From contig NZ_MJLT01000001.1 of assembly GCF_001766675.1 (NCBI RefSeq), positions 434,001 to 498,000 on the forward strand: a stretch of DNA of 64,000 bases, written 5' to 3'. The notes under the pieces were generated by a model. The model was not told the DNA's origin and searched no databases. It was given only the letters and a program-made list of their open reading frames with translations. A program made the translations under genes and the position numbers. This DNA is from Arthrobacter sp. SW1 (GTDB taxonomy: Bacteria; Actinomycetota; Actinomycetes; Actinomycetales; Micrococcaceae). Below, one piece after another: positions 27,482 through 36,326 of the stretch. Every line of letters begins with the position of its first letter. Within the stretch, counting starts at the first letter, position 1.

Positions 27482-29104
27482 TCAGCGGGCCCCGGCCAAG
27501 CGATGGGCTATTGCATAGCGCGCAGCCTGGGTCCGGGACGTGGCGCCGATCTTGTTATAGATGTTCGTCAGGTGCCGGGCCACGGTGCGGTCGCTGATGA
27601 ACAATGCCGCGCCGATCTGCCGGTTGGAGCAACCCTCCGCCACGAGTTGGAGGACCTGGCACTCGCGCGGGGACAGGCCGTCCGGGGCATCCAGGGACGC
27701 TTCCGCCGCACCAAGCCGGGTGAAGATCTCCTGTGCCCGGGCCGCCTCCCTGCCGGCGGACGCCGCGTCGCCCAGCTCGCCGTATGCCCGGGCCAGGCCC
27801 TGGCAGCACTTGGCCGCGTCGTAGTCCGAGCCGAGCCCGTACCACCGGGTGCATGCGTCGCGAAGCAGCGGCAGCGCCTCCGCGGCTTTTCCGTGCACAA
27901 GCAGCACCGTTCCGCGGGCGGTCGCCGCCATCGCCTCCAAGCCCGACGTCGCATACGCAACCGCTGCCTCGTCGAGCTCCAAGGCGGCGTCCGCTGCGGA
28001 CTGGAGCTCACCCGCGGCAATCGCGATGTCCACCATTGCGGAGCACAGTACCGCCCGGCGCAGAGGGAGCTGGCCAGCGGCAGCAAGCGCGGCCGAGAGC
28101 GACGCAAAGGCAGCACCGGGGTGCCCCGCCGCGAGCTGGAGCAGTGCGCTTCCGGGTTGCGGGTCCAGTCCGCGGGCATGGGCTTCGGCGTAGGCCTCAG
28201 CGGCGTCCTCCTGCCCCCGCAGCCGCCGGGCCTCGCCGACGAGATACCACGCTTGTGCGGCGTAGTCGGTGCGGTTGGCGTCCAGCGCCTCGATCAACCC
28301 AGCCGCCAAGGACTCGGCCTGCGCCCATTCCCCGCGCACCATTTTCAGCTGCACCCGGTGCACGGCACACATGGCACTGAAAACGGCCTCCGCAGGGACG
28401 GAGCTCAGCCACTCTTCAGCGAGCTCCGTCCATGTGCGCATCCGGCGGATATCGCCCAGATCATGGCAGGCCGCGATCGTGTGGCAATACAGGACTCCGG
28501 TCATGAAGGGATCGAGCCGGCCCTGCTGGACCGTTACCATCACTTCGTCCAGCAGGGCCAGTCCGCCGGCCACCTCGCCGGACATCGCGAGCGCACGGCC
28601 TTCTCCGTTGATCCCGACAGCGAGCAGCACCGGGTCATCCAGGCGGCGTCCAAGATCGATGATTTTCCGGGCCGTCTCCAACGCGGCAGCAGGCCGGCCT
28701 GCCATGAGGTTGGCGTCAAGGCCCGTCAACGAGTCCAGCAAACCGTGGACACGGCCCTCGGGACAACCCTCCAGGAGCCGCTCTGCATGGCCGAGCCACC
28801 CCGCGCCCAAGGACTGCTCACCCCGCGCCAGATGGAAGACGCCTACCCGGAAGGCGACCGCCACGGCATCGACCGGCCGCGAAGCGGAAGCGAAGGCCCG
28901 GCATGCCTCGCCGTTGAGCCTGATGCAGTCGTCGATCCGGCCGCTCCACCATGCCGCATCCGCTGACGCCGCCAGGTCCACGGCCGTCAGTCGGGCCGGA
29001 TCAATGCTGCCGAAAGCATCCGCGGCCGCAGTCCATTCCCGGGCCGCATACAAGCGCCGTGCCCGTTCCAGGAGGTCTTCGTCCAGCTCCGCCACCGCCC
29101 GCAT
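27482..29104 (-). CDS. LuxR-family transcriptional regulator with TPR-like region
   Basis: The C-terminal 65 residues are a LuxR/NarL helix-turn-helix (LSPRECQVLQLVAEG, SNRQIGAALFISDRTVARHL). The preceding 450 residues are Ala/Leu-rich helical repeats (for example AALETARKIIDLGRRL and SAADAALELDEAAVAYATS), like the TPR-type sensor part of MalT-related regulators. No ATPase P-loop is seen, so it is shorter than full LAL regulators. I use the ATG at 29104 (540 residues). The frame is open back to 29254, but that start lies inside the terminator of the neighbouring tRNA gene, so it is unlikely. GTG codons at 29203 and 29173 are alternatives. The target is probably the downstream hydrolase, by proximity only. 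Confidence 0.83.
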   Translation of the reverse strand: MRAVAELDEDLLERARRLYAAREWTAAADAFGSIDPARLTAVDLAASADAAWWSGRIDDCIRLNGEACRAFASASRPVDAVAVAFRVGVFHLARGEQSLGAGWLGHAERLLEGCPEGRVHGLLDSLTGLDANLMAGRPAAALETARKIIDLGRRLDDPVLLAVGINGEGRALAMSGEVAGGLALLDEVMVTVQQGRLDPFMTGVLYCHTIAACHDLGDIRRMRTWTELAEEWLSSVPAEAVFSAMCAVHRVQLKMVRGEWAQAESLAAGLIEALDANRTDYAAQAWYLVGEARRLRGQEDAAEAYAEAHARGLDPQPGSALLQLAAGHPGAAFASLSAALAAAGQLPLRRAVLCSAMVDIAIAAGELQSAADAALELDEAAVAYATSGLEAMAATARGTVLLVHGKAAEALPLLRDACTRWYGLGSDYDAAKCCQGLARAYGELGDAASAGREAARAQEIFTRLGAAEASLDAPDGLSPRECQVLQLVAEGCSNRQIGAALFISDRTVARHLTNIYNKIGATSRTQAARYAIAHRLAGAR

Positions 29105-29232
29105 CCGCTCGTCGCCGCTGTCGATTGCCGCCGGCTGCCCGGCACTACCAGAATCCAGCGGTCCCTGCCGCACCGCAAGAGTCAGCCGCGCGGCAAGAGT
29201 CACCTGTGCAGGGCGGGAAGGGTGGGAAAACA

Positions 29233-29268
29233 AAAGATCCGGACCAGTTTTCACTGATCCGGATCTTT
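29233..29268 (-). terminator. Intrinsic terminator of tRNA-fMet copy nearer the LuxR gene
   Basis: An 11-base perfect stem (AAAGATCCGGA/TCCGGATCTTT) is followed on the minus strand by TTTTGTTTT, a classical rho-independent terminator. Confidence 0.85.
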
Positions 29269-29275
29269 CCTTCAG

Positions 29276-29349
29276 TTGCGGGGACAGGATTTGAACCTGT
29301 GACCTCTGGGTTATGAGCCCAGCGAGCTACCGAACTGCTCCACCCCGCG
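29276..29349 (-). tRNA. Initiator tRNA-fMet (CAT)
   Basis: The 74-base gene folds into a standard cloverleaf with acceptor CGCGGGG/CCCCGCA, anticodon loop CTCATAA, and T-arm ACAGG-TTCAAAT-CCTGT. Initiator features are the unpaired C1-A72 end and three G-C pairs (GGG/CCC) next to the anticodon loop. CCA is not encoded. It is identical to the second copy. Confidence 0.97.
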
Positions 29350-29439
29350 GCGCAGGTTCCACTCTACCCTATTTTTGGCGGGCCACTGACCACTCCTCCG
29401 AGGGGCGGTCCATTCCTCGCAGGAAGCCCTGGGAAAACA

Positions 29440-29475
29440 AAAGATCCGGACCAGCTTTCACTGATCCGGATCTTT
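29440..29475 (-). terminator. Intrinsic terminator of tRNA-fMet upstream copy
   Basis: This is the same 11-base stem and T-rich tail as the other copy, with one loop difference (CAGC instead of CAGT). Each tRNA therefore ends its own transcript. Confidence 0.85.
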
Positions 29476-29482
29476 CTTTCAG

Positions 29483-29556
29483 TTGCGGGGACAGGATTTG
29501 AACCTGTGACCTCTGGGTTATGAGCCCAGCGAGCTACCGAACTGCTCCACCCCGCG
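29483..29556 (-). tRNA. Initiator tRNA-fMet (CAT), second copy
   Basis: Sequence-identical to the gene at 29276-29349, with the same C1-A72 mismatch and GGG/CCC anticodon-stem pairs. It lies 207 bases upstream of that copy on the same strand. Confidence 0.97.
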
Positions 29557-29660
29557 GCGCACAAACTACTTTACCGTCAGGTGAATGCCCGGCCAAATCG
29601 AGGCGACGTGATGTCCGTCTCCCCTCGCTCCATGGCGGGCCGGCCCGCCCCCGAGGCGGC

Positions 29661-29700
29661 GGAAGCCGGTGTCCGCCGCAAACGGCGGACACCGGCTTCC
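29661..29700. terminator. 18-bp hairpin terminator after the UPF0182 gene
   Basis: A perfect 18-base stem (GGAAGCCGGTGTCCGCCG) with a CAAA loop lies 21 bases beyond the stop of the UPF0182 gene. It separates that gene from the tRNA pair. Confidence 0.75.
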
Positions 29701-29721
29701 AAAGGACCCGATTCCGGCTGG

Positions 29722-32700
29722 CTAGCCGCCCTGGGTGGGGGTCGGCGTCGGCGTCGCAGTGGGCGACGGCGACGCACTCGGTGCCGGCGTCACCACAAGA
29801 CGCGCTTCGGCGTCGAGGGCCTTCTTCAGTGCCGCTGCCAGCTTGCTCTGCTGGGCGCCGTACCCGGCGAAGTCGCCCTTGGCGAGGGCGGCCTGGCCAT
29901 CCGTGATCGCCTTGTTGGCTTCATCCAGTGCCGCCTTGAGGTCGGCCTTGGCGTCCTCAACACCCGGCTTCGGCGAGGTGGGCGTGGTGGGCTTGTTCGG
30001 TGTCTGGCCGTTGTTGTCCGAGTCACCTGCCGCGGCACCGGAATCGCCGCCGAAGAGTTCGTCCAAAGCCTCGTCCAAGGTCGCGGCGAAGCCCACCTTG
30101 TCACCGAAGGCCACGAGCACGCGCTGCAGTGTGGGGTACGAGGTTTCACCCGTGGACTTCAGGTACACCGGCTGCACGTAGAGCAGGCCACCGCCCACCG
30201 GAAGGGTCAGGAGGTTGCCGTTGAGCACATCGGAGGCACCCTGGCGCAGCAGGTTCAATTCCCGGGAGACCTCGGGGTCGGAGTTGAACTTGTTCTGCGC
30301 CTGGCCGGGGCCGGGCACCTGCGAGTCGGTGGGCAGCTGGAGCAGGCGCAGCTGCCCGTAGCCTTCGCCCTTCACGCCCTTGGTGCTTCCGGCGTCCGAA
30401 TCAGCGGACAGGAAGCCGTACAGGATGTTGCGGGCGTTGCCGTTGACCACCTGCGGGATGAACGAGGACGTCAACTGGAAGGCCGGCTTGGTCTGGCCCG
30501 GCATTTGCAGGGACATGTAGAACGGCGGCTGCTTGGGAGCCTCGGTTCCCGGAGAAACGTTGACGGTGGGATCGTTCGGCACGCTCCACGCATCGTTGTT
30601 GTTGTAGAAGCGGTCCGGGTTGGTCACGTGGTAGCGGCCGAGGAGTTCGCGCTGGACCTTGAAGAGGTCTTCCGGATAGCGCACGTGGCTCATCAGCTGG
30701 CCGGACATTTCGCTGTACGGCTTGATGGTGCTGGGGAAGATCTTCTGCCAGGACTTCAGGATGGGGTCCTGGTCGTCCCAGGCGTACAGGGTGACCGAGC
30801 CGTCATAGGCATCCACGGTCGCCTTGACGGAGTTGCGGATGTAGTTCACCGTGCTGTTCGGCAGCACCGCGGCACGTCCCGTGCTGGTCTGGGTGTCAGC
30901 CGTGATGTTCTGCAGCTGCTGCTGCTGGGAGTACGGGTAGTACTGGCTGGTGGTGTACCCGTCCACGATCCACTTCACGCGCCCGTCGACCACGGCCGGG
31001 TAGGCGTTGCCGTCCACGGTGAGGTAGGGAGCCACCTTCTCGACGCGCTCACGCGGGGTGCGGTCGTAGAGGATCTGGGACTTCTCGTTGACGCCATCGG
31101 AAAGCAGCAGGTCCGAGGACTGGAACTTCATCGAGTACAGCAGGCGGTTGAACCAGTTGCCCACGTTCGGGCCGCCGTTGCCGGTGAAGGTGTACTGGGT
31201 GTCGGTGGACCCGTCCCTGCCTGCCGGCCGGTCCTGCTCGCGGTGCGGGGATCCTTCGGGCGCGCCGACCACCGAGTAGTCCGTGGTGCTCTCCCCGAAG
31301 TAGATCCGCGGCTGGTAGCTCGAATCGTTGCCGAGGGCGCCGCTGGACGGAATGCCGGAGAGCAGGAAATCGGGCTTGCCGTCAGCCGTGAACTTGTTGC
31401 CCTTGGCCGCGACGACGCCGTAGCCGTGCGTGTAGACGATGTGCTTGTTGTACCAGGTCTGCTGGCCGCTGCTGATGCCTTCGGCATTCAGTTCGCGGAC
31501 CGCGATGACGGTGTCCTGGACTTTGCCGTCCACGGTGTAGCGGTCAACGTTCAGGGCCTTCGGGAACTGGTAGTACGGGCGGTACTGTTCCAGCTGGCCG
31601 AACGCCGAGGACACCAGGTTCGGGTCGAGCAAGCGGATGTTCGCGGCCGTCTGGGCATCCTTTGCCAAGGCTCCGCTGCTGGCGGTGGTGGTGGCCTTGT
31701 ACGGCTGGACCTGCACCTTGTCCAGGCCGTAGGCGGCCCGGGTCATGGTGATGTTGCGCTCGATGTAGTCCTTCTCCAAGGTCTGTTCCGAGGGGCGGAC
31801 CTGGAACTGCTGGATGACCCACGGGTACACACCGCCGGCCAGGATGGAGGTGATGATCAGCATGGCCGTGCCGATCACCGGCAGGCGCCAGCGGCCGATC
31901 ACGGCGGCCACGATGAACAGGACTGCCACCAATACTGCGGCGACGGCGAGGATTGACTTGGTGGGCACGACGGCGGTGACGTCGGTGTACAGCGCACCCG
32001 CCCAGCGGCCGGAGTTGTTCTGCACGGTGGCGTAGACATCGAGCCAGAAGTTGGCACCGAGCAGGAGCAGGAACAGTGCACCGCTGACGGCAAGGTGGAT
32101 CTGGGCGGCGCGGCTGGTGAAGACGCCGCGTTCCATCAGGCGGATGCTGCCGTACAGGTAATGGGTCAGGATGCCTGCGACGCCGGCTACCACCACCACG
32201 CTGATCAGGAATCCGGTGACGAAGCCCAGGAACGGCAGGCTCATCAGGTAGAAGCTGATGTCCAGGCCGAACTGCGGATCCTGTTGGCCGAACTGCTCCT
32301 GGTTGAAGAACAGGAGAGCCTTCTGCCACTGGCTGGCCGCGGCGCTGCCGGCGAAAAGGCCGAAGAGCACGGGCAGGCCGATCATCACGACGCGGCGCAC
32401 CGGTTCAAGCTGCACCTGATAACGGCTGAGGTTGTCCCGCACGTCCGAGTCCGGCGCATAGACGGGCCGGGCGCGGTAGGCCAGGCGGATGGACGCGTAC
32501 ACAGCAGCGAACATCAGGATGAATCCGGCCAGGAAGGTCAGGATGCGGGCCAGGTTCTCCCGGATGTAGACCTCGAAGAAGCCAAGCTGCTGGTACCAGA
32601 GGACGTCGGTCCACACATTGGAGAAGAACACGAAGGCCACCACAACGAGGGCGACCACGATCAACGTGGGCGTCAGGGCACCCCGTCTCAGCGGCGGTCT

Positions 32701-32733
32701 TCCGGGCGGGCGGGTGCTTGCAGGACGGGACAA
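29722..32733 (-). CDS. UPF0182 family membrane protein
   Basis: The 1003-residue product matches the UPF0182 family, which is widespread in Actinobacteria and has no established function. Seven or so transmembrane segments lie in the first 310 residues, beginning [19 protein letters not shown] with the family signature [17 protein letters not shown] large extracytoplasmic domain follows (about 320-900), with conserved stretches such as [26 protein letters not shown] and [20 protein letters not shown]. The tail is acidic, then Lys/Ala-helical, then Pro/Thr/Ser-rich (about 915-1003). The start is TTG ([13 protein letters not shown]) at 32733. It is the equivalent of M. tuberculosis Rv3193c and sits beside the PDZ/Lon-like protease gene, as in mycobacteria. 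Confidence 0.94.
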   Translation of the reverse strand: MSRPASTRPPGRPPLRRGALTPTLIVVALVVVAFVFFSNVWTDVLWYQQLGFFEVYIRENLARILTFLAGFILMFAAVYASIRLAYRARPVYAPDSDVRDNLSRYQVQLEPVRRVVMIGLPVLFGLFAGSAAASQWQKALLFFNQEQFGQQDPQFGLDISFYLMSLPFLGFVTGFLISVVVVAGVAGILTHYLYGSIRLMERGVFTSRAAQIHLAVSGALFLLLLGANFWLDVYATVQNNSGRWAGALYTDVTAVVPTKSILAVAAVLVAVLFIVAAVIGRWRLPVIGTAMLIITSILAGGVYPWVIQQFQVRPSEQTLEKDYIERNITMTRAAYGLDKVQVQPYKATTTASSGALAKDAQTAANIRLLDPNLVSSAFGQLEQYRPYYQFPKALNVDRYTVDGKVQDTVIAVRELNAEGISSGQQTWYNKHIVYTHGYGVVAAKGNKFTADGKPDFLLSGIPSSGALGNDSSYQPRIYFGESTTDYSVVGAPEGSPHREQDRPAGRDGSTDTQYTFTGNGGPNVGNWFNRLLYSMKFQSSDLLLSDGVNEKSQILYDRTPRERVEKVAPYLTVDGNAYPAVVDGRVKWIVDGYTTSQYYPYSQQQQLQNITADTQTSTGRAAVLPNSTVNYIRNSVKATVDAYDGSVTLYAWDDQDPILKSWQKIFPSTIKPYSEMSGQLMSHVRYPEDLFKVQRELLGRYHVTNPDRFYNNNDAWSVPNDPTVNVSPGTEAPKQPPFYMSLQMPGQTKPAFQLTSSFIPQVVNGNARNILYGFLSADSDAGSTKGVKGEGYGQLRLLQLPTDSQVPGPGQAQNKFNSDPEVSRELNLLRQGASDVLNGNLLTLPVGGGLLYVQPVYLKSTGETSYPTLQRVLVAFGDKVGFAATLDEALDELFGGDSGAAAGDSDNNGQTPNKPTTPTSPKPGVEDAKADLKAALDEANKAITDGQAALAKGDFAGYGAQQSKLAAALKKALDAEARLVVTPAPSASPSPTATPTPTPTQGG

Positions 32734-32862
32734 ACCAGGTACCTCATAGCTCGTTGTCAGATTTACGGGTCAGTGCGGGTGTGTGTCGGCCGGCCCGGCG
32801 CGCAGCACCGGGAGCCGTCACTTATGCCACGAGTGGCAGCGGAGCTAAGTTCCACCGCCAGT

Positions 32863-34023
32863 CTAGTTCTTCGTGCAGGCCGGCAATCCGGAGGTGTCCT
32901 CCCCTGCGGCAAGGCGCTTTACGGCCGTTTCGGCATCGTCAAGAGTCTCCACTTTCACCACCTGCAGTCCGTCGGGAATGTGGCCGACGACGTCCTCGCA
33001 GTTTGCGGCCGGCGCCAGGAACATCGTGGCTCCCTCGGCGCGGGCACCGTGCATCTTCTGGGCAATGCCGCCGATCGGGCCCACCACGCCTTCCGGGGAG
33101 ATCGTTCCGGTACCGGCGATGTGCTTCCCGCCGGTGAGGTCTCCGGGGGTGACGCTGTCCATGATGCCCAGCGCGAACATCATGCCGGCACTCGGGCCGC
33201 CAACGTCTTCGAGGGAAATCTTCACGTCAAAGGGGAAGGTGAACTTGTACTGCAGGGCGACGCCGAGAAGCCAGCGGCCGCTCTCGCTCTTGCGCGGGGT
33301 GATGCTGACGCTGACCGCCTTGCCATCCCGTTGGACCGCGACGGCGGCGGGAGCGCCCGCGGTAGCGGCCAGTTCGCTTTGGATGACGGCAAGGGACGTC
33401 ACGGCCTTGCCGTTGATCGATGTAAAGGTATCGCCCTTGCGGAGCTTGCCCTCGGACGCCGAGTTCTCACTGAGTTCGGCCACTTCCAGCTTCTGCTCGT
33501 AGCTGATACCCAGTTCCTTCAGGGCAGCGGCCACGGCGTTCTCCTGCGAAGACGTCATGGCCAGGGCGCTCTCCTGCTCGGATTCCTCCTTGGTGGTGCC
33601 CTTGGGGTAGATCAGTTCCTCGGGATAAACGGCCTTAGACCCATCGAGCCATGCCTGGAATGCTTCCAGCAGGCTCACGGGCCCGTTGGGGCCGCCGTTG
33701 ATGTAGACGGTGGTGAGGTCGAGGTTGCCCTTGGCGGGGAAGCTCTCATGGCCGGTGACCGAGATGACCGGTTTCCCGTTGTCCGAGCCGATGGTGTTGA
33801 AGGTGGGGCCTGGAGATTCCACGACGTAGGGCACCGGAAGGGCCACCGCGGCAATGCCGAGCAGCACCGCAAGGGCGCCCGATACCAGCATCGCCATATA
33901 GCGGCCGCTCCGCTGCGGACCCGGCCGGGTCGCCGCGAAAGGTGCGCCGGCACCCGCTTGCTGGCCGCCGTCGTCGAAATTTCCGGTACTCCGGTCGTCC
34001 CCGGGGTTCGGCGATGTGTTCAC
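32863..34023 (-). CDS. PDZ and Lon-like (S16) membrane protease, YlbL family
   Basis: The 386-residue product has an N-terminal cytoplasmic tail (1-42), one transmembrane segment (44-63), a PDZ domain (about 165-245) and a C-terminal Lon-type protease domain. The Ser-Lys dyad is Ser278 in GGPSAGMMFALG and Lys323 in GGIAQKMHGA. There is no AAA+ ATPase part. It resembles B. subtilis YlbL and M. tuberculosis Rv3194c, which act outside the membrane. The GTG start at 34023 has GGAGAGG seven bases upstream. It lies upstream of the UPF0182 gene on the same strand, 129 bases away, and may process that protein or other envelope proteins; this is inference. Confidence 0.93.
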   Translation of the reverse strand: MNTSPNPGDDRSTGNFDDGGQQAGAGAPFAATRPGPQRSGRYMAMLVSGALAVLLGIAAVALPVPYVVESPGPTFNTIGSDNGKPVISVTGHESFPAKGNLDLTTVYINGGPNGPVSLLEAFQAWLDGSKAVYPEELIYPKGTTKEESEQESALAMTSSQENAVAAALKELGISYEQKLEVAELSENSASEGKLRKGDTFTSINGKAVTSLAVIQSELAATAGAPAAVAVQRDGKAVSVSITPRKSESGRWLLGVALQYKFTFPFDVKISLEDVGGPSAGMMFALGIMDSVTPGDLTGGKHIAGTGTISPEGVVGPIGGIAQKMHGARAEGATMFLAPAANCEDVVGHIPDGLQVVKVETLDDAETAVKRLAAGEDTSGLPACTKN

Positions 34024-34236
34024 TGAATGGCCTCTCCGAGCGCACCGCGAGGTGCGCAAAGTCGTGTTGCCGGACGCCGCGCGCCGGGCACCCTTCTCAA
34101 CGTCCCACCCTACGATGCCCGGGCCTTCCCATGCTGCTTTGCCTAGAGCGAACGGGCGGCCCGCAAGGCAGACAGCCCCCGCCCCGGGCGGTACCTTGAA
34201 GGTGATCACCAGTCAGCAACGACGATCGGCGGCACC

Positions 34237-35700
34237 ATGACTTCCAAGCCCAACACGCCCTCCAACGGGGACGACTCGCCCCAGGATCCCCTGGCAGAGA
34301 TGCTGAAGAACCTGATGGGCGGCCAAGGCATGGGCGACATGGACCCCTCGGAGCTGGCCAAGGCAGCCGGCCTGCCGAACGATCCGGCCCTGCTGCAGCA
34401 GATGTTTTCCCAGGTCCAGGCCATGATGAGCGCCAGCTCCGAAGGCCCCGTCAACTGGCAGCTTGCCCACGACAATGCCCGCCGCGTGGCCGCCGCCGGC
34501 AGCGATCCTTCCGTGACCGCCGCGCAAAGCCGCGAAATCGATGAGGCCCTCCGCCTGGCCGAGCTGTGGCTCGACCCCGTGACCGATCTGCAGGCCACCG
34601 GGCTGATCGGCCATGCCTGGTCCCGCGCCGAATGGGTCGAAGCGACCCTGGGCACGTGGAAGCGGCTGACCGAGCCCGTGGCCAACAGCATCGCCAATGC
34701 CCTCTCCGATGCACTGACCCAGCAGATGCCCGAGGAAATGAAGTCCATGATGGGCGGCGCGTCCTCCATGCTGCAGAACATGGGCGGCGCGATCTTCGGC
34801 ATGCAGCTTGGGCAGGCCATCGGCGCGCTGTCCGCAGACGTTGTCAGTTCCACAGACATCGGAGTGCCCCTGGCTGACCTTGAAATGGCGCTGCTGCCCT
34901 CCAATGTGGCCAAGTTCGGTGAGGGCCTCAGCGTTCCGGAGAACGACATCCGGCTGTTCCTCGCCGTCCGCGAAGCCGCGCATGCCCGGTTGTTCGTCCA
35001 GGTGCCGTGGCTGCGCGGGCACCTCCTCGGCGCGATCGAAGCCTACGCCCGCGGCATCCACATCGACATGAGCCGTATCGAAGACCTCGCCCGCGACCTT
35101 GATCCCAGCAACCCCGAAGGCATCCAGGAAGCGCTGTCCCAGGGCGTCTTCACACCCGAGCGGACGCCTGCCCAGTCCGCGGCGCTGGAAAAGCTCGAAA
35201 CCGCACTGGCCCTGGTCGAGGGCTGGGTGGATGAGCTGACCGCCGCCGCCACCGAGAAGATGCTGCCTTCGGCGTCCGCCCTGCGTGAGACCGTGCGCCG
35301 GCGCCGCGCCACCGGCGGTCCGGCCGAACAGGCCTTCTCGTCCTTGGTGGGGCTGGAGCTGCGGCCGCGCCGGCTCCGCGATGCGGCCACCCTGTGGTCC
35401 GTGCTGAAGGAAGAACGCGGCATCGCCGGCCGCGACGCCATCTGGCAGCACCCGGACCTGCTGCCGACCGCCGAAGACCTCGACGATCCCCAGGGTTTCT
35501 CCGAGCGCCGCCGCCTGGCCGAAGCCAGCGACAGCGAAGTGGACGATGCCCTGCAGAAGCTGCTGAGCGGCGGTTACGACTTCCCCGCTGATCCTGCCGG
35601 ACCCGCGCAGGCAGCAGACGGTTCAGCCGACAGTTCAGCCGACGGCGAGGACAGCTCCGAGGACGGCGACGACTCCGGCGCCGGGGACACGAAGGCCTAG
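34237..35700 (+). CDS. Zincin-like metalloprotease of the DUF2342 / F420-biosynthesis-associated family
   Basis: The 487-residue protein matches the actinobacterial zincin_2 family (equivalent of Rv3195), named for co-occurrence with F420 synthesis rather than a proven role. Its core motif is REAAHARLF near residue 249, a degenerate HExxH-like helix, followed by LRGHLLGAIEAYARG and IDMSRIEDLARDL. The N-terminal 130 residues contain a Met-rich helical stretch (MLKNLMGGQGMGDMD). The C-terminal 50 residues are acidic Ser/Asp/Gly-rich and probably disordered. There is no signal peptide. The stop codon shares the four bases CTAG with the stop of the convergent YgjP-like gene. Whether it is an active protease is uncertain. 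Confidence 0.87.
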   Translation: MTSKPNTPSNGDDSPQDPLAEMLKNLMGGQGMGDMDPSELAKAAGLPNDPALLQQMFSQVQAMMSASSEGPVNWQLAHDNARRVAAAGSDPSVTAAQSREIDEALRLAELWLDPVTDLQATGLIGHAWSRAEWVEATLGTWKRLTEPVANSIANALSDALTQQMPEEMKSMMGGASSMLQNMGGAIFGMQLGQAIGALSADVVSSTDIGVPLADLEMALLPSNVAKFGEGLSVPENDIRLFLAVREAAHARLFVQVPWLRGHLLGAIEAYARGIHIDMSRIEDLARDLDPSNPEGIQEALSQGVFTPERTPAQSAALEKLETALALVEGWVDELTAAATEKMLPSASALRETVRRRRATGGPAEQAFSSLVGLELRPRRLRDAATLWSVLKEERGIAGRDAIWQHPDLLPTAEDLDDPQGFSERRRLAEASDSEVDDALQKLLSGGYDFPADPAGPAQAADGSADSSADGEDSSEDGDDSGAGDTKA

Positions 35701-36326
35701 CAGCCGGCGTCGTCTCCGGGGACCCCGGCATCCCCCGGACCTCCGGTGTCCCGGCCAAGGCCCCGTGACGTGGCGAAGGCTACTCCCTCGAGGAAAGCCT
35801 TCGCCCGTTGCGTTTCCGGGTAGGCCTCAAGGAGGCGCCAGAAGGCGGCGTTGTGCCCGGCCACCAGCAGGTGTGCCAGCTCATGCAGCAGCACATAGTC
35901 GATCACCCACTGCGGCATGGGCTTCAGTTTGTCCGACAGCCGGATGCTGCCGTCCGCCGGAGTAGCCGAACCCCAGCGCGAGTTCTGGTTCCCCACCCAG
36001 CGCACCGACGTCGGGACTGCCCGGCCACCGAGGTACCGGGCGGACAGTTCGGCCGCATGGGCCGCGAGTTCCGCGTCCCCGGAGGGCCGACGACGCCCCG
36101 CGCCGCGCGCCCGCCGCTCCCCTTGCCGCTTGAGCTTCTCCAGCATCCGGCCCACCCATTCGCGTTCCTGGGCCCGGGTGAACGACGCCGGAATGGCGAC
36201 GACGGCGGTTCCGTCCTCCCAGAAAGCGGCCACAGTGCGGCGGCGCCGGGCGGAACGGCGCACGACGACGGGAGCGCCCTCATCCGTAGTCAGCCCACCC
36301 GTTGCGGACGCTCCCTCAGCCCTCAT
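35697..36326 (-). CDS. YgjP-like (DUF45) metallopeptidase
   Basis: The 209-residue protein has the DUF45/YgjP zinc-protease motif: VLLHELAHLLVAGHNAAFW near residue 155 contains HELAH plus a further His, as in SprT/wss1-type enzymes. Upstream, NQNSRWGSATPADGSIRL is the usual family strand. Basic segments around residue 80 (KRQGERRARGAGRRR) could bind nucleic acid. The ATG overlaps the end of the uvrD2 gene by 11 bases, so translation is coupled. YgjP-type proteins next to DNA-repair helicases suggest a role in degrading proteins bound to DNA, but that is inference. Confidence 0.88.
   Translation of the reverse strand: MRAEGASATGGLTTDEGAPVVVRRSARRRRTVAAFWEDGTAVVAIPASFTRAQEREWVGRMLEKLKRQGERRARGAGRRRPSGDAELAAHAAELSARYLGGRAVPTSVRWVGNQNSRWGSATPADGSIRLSDKLKPMPQWVIDYVLLHELAHLLVAGHNAAFWRLLEAYPETQRAKAFLEGVAFATSRGLGRDTGGPGDAGVPGDDAGC

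Larger units (their letters stand above)
29224..29561 (-). repeat. Tandem 131-bp duplication carrying initiator tRNA and terminator
   Basis: Positions 29224-29354 and 29431-29561 are identical except for two bases (29248/29455 and 29269/29476). Each unit holds one tRNA gene and its terminator; the repeat period is 207 bases. The 76 bases between the units are unrelated. Confidence 0.9.

Noticed and set aside
29105..29254. Fifty-codon N-terminal extension of the LuxR regulator
   Set aside because: Its first codons lie inside the terminator hairpin and T-tract of the neighbouring initiator tRNA, and the sequence has no similarity to regulator N termini.
29224..29561. The 131-bp tandem repeat as a CRISPR array or mobile-element end
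   Set aside because: Only two units exist, and each is fully explained by a tRNA gene plus its terminator.
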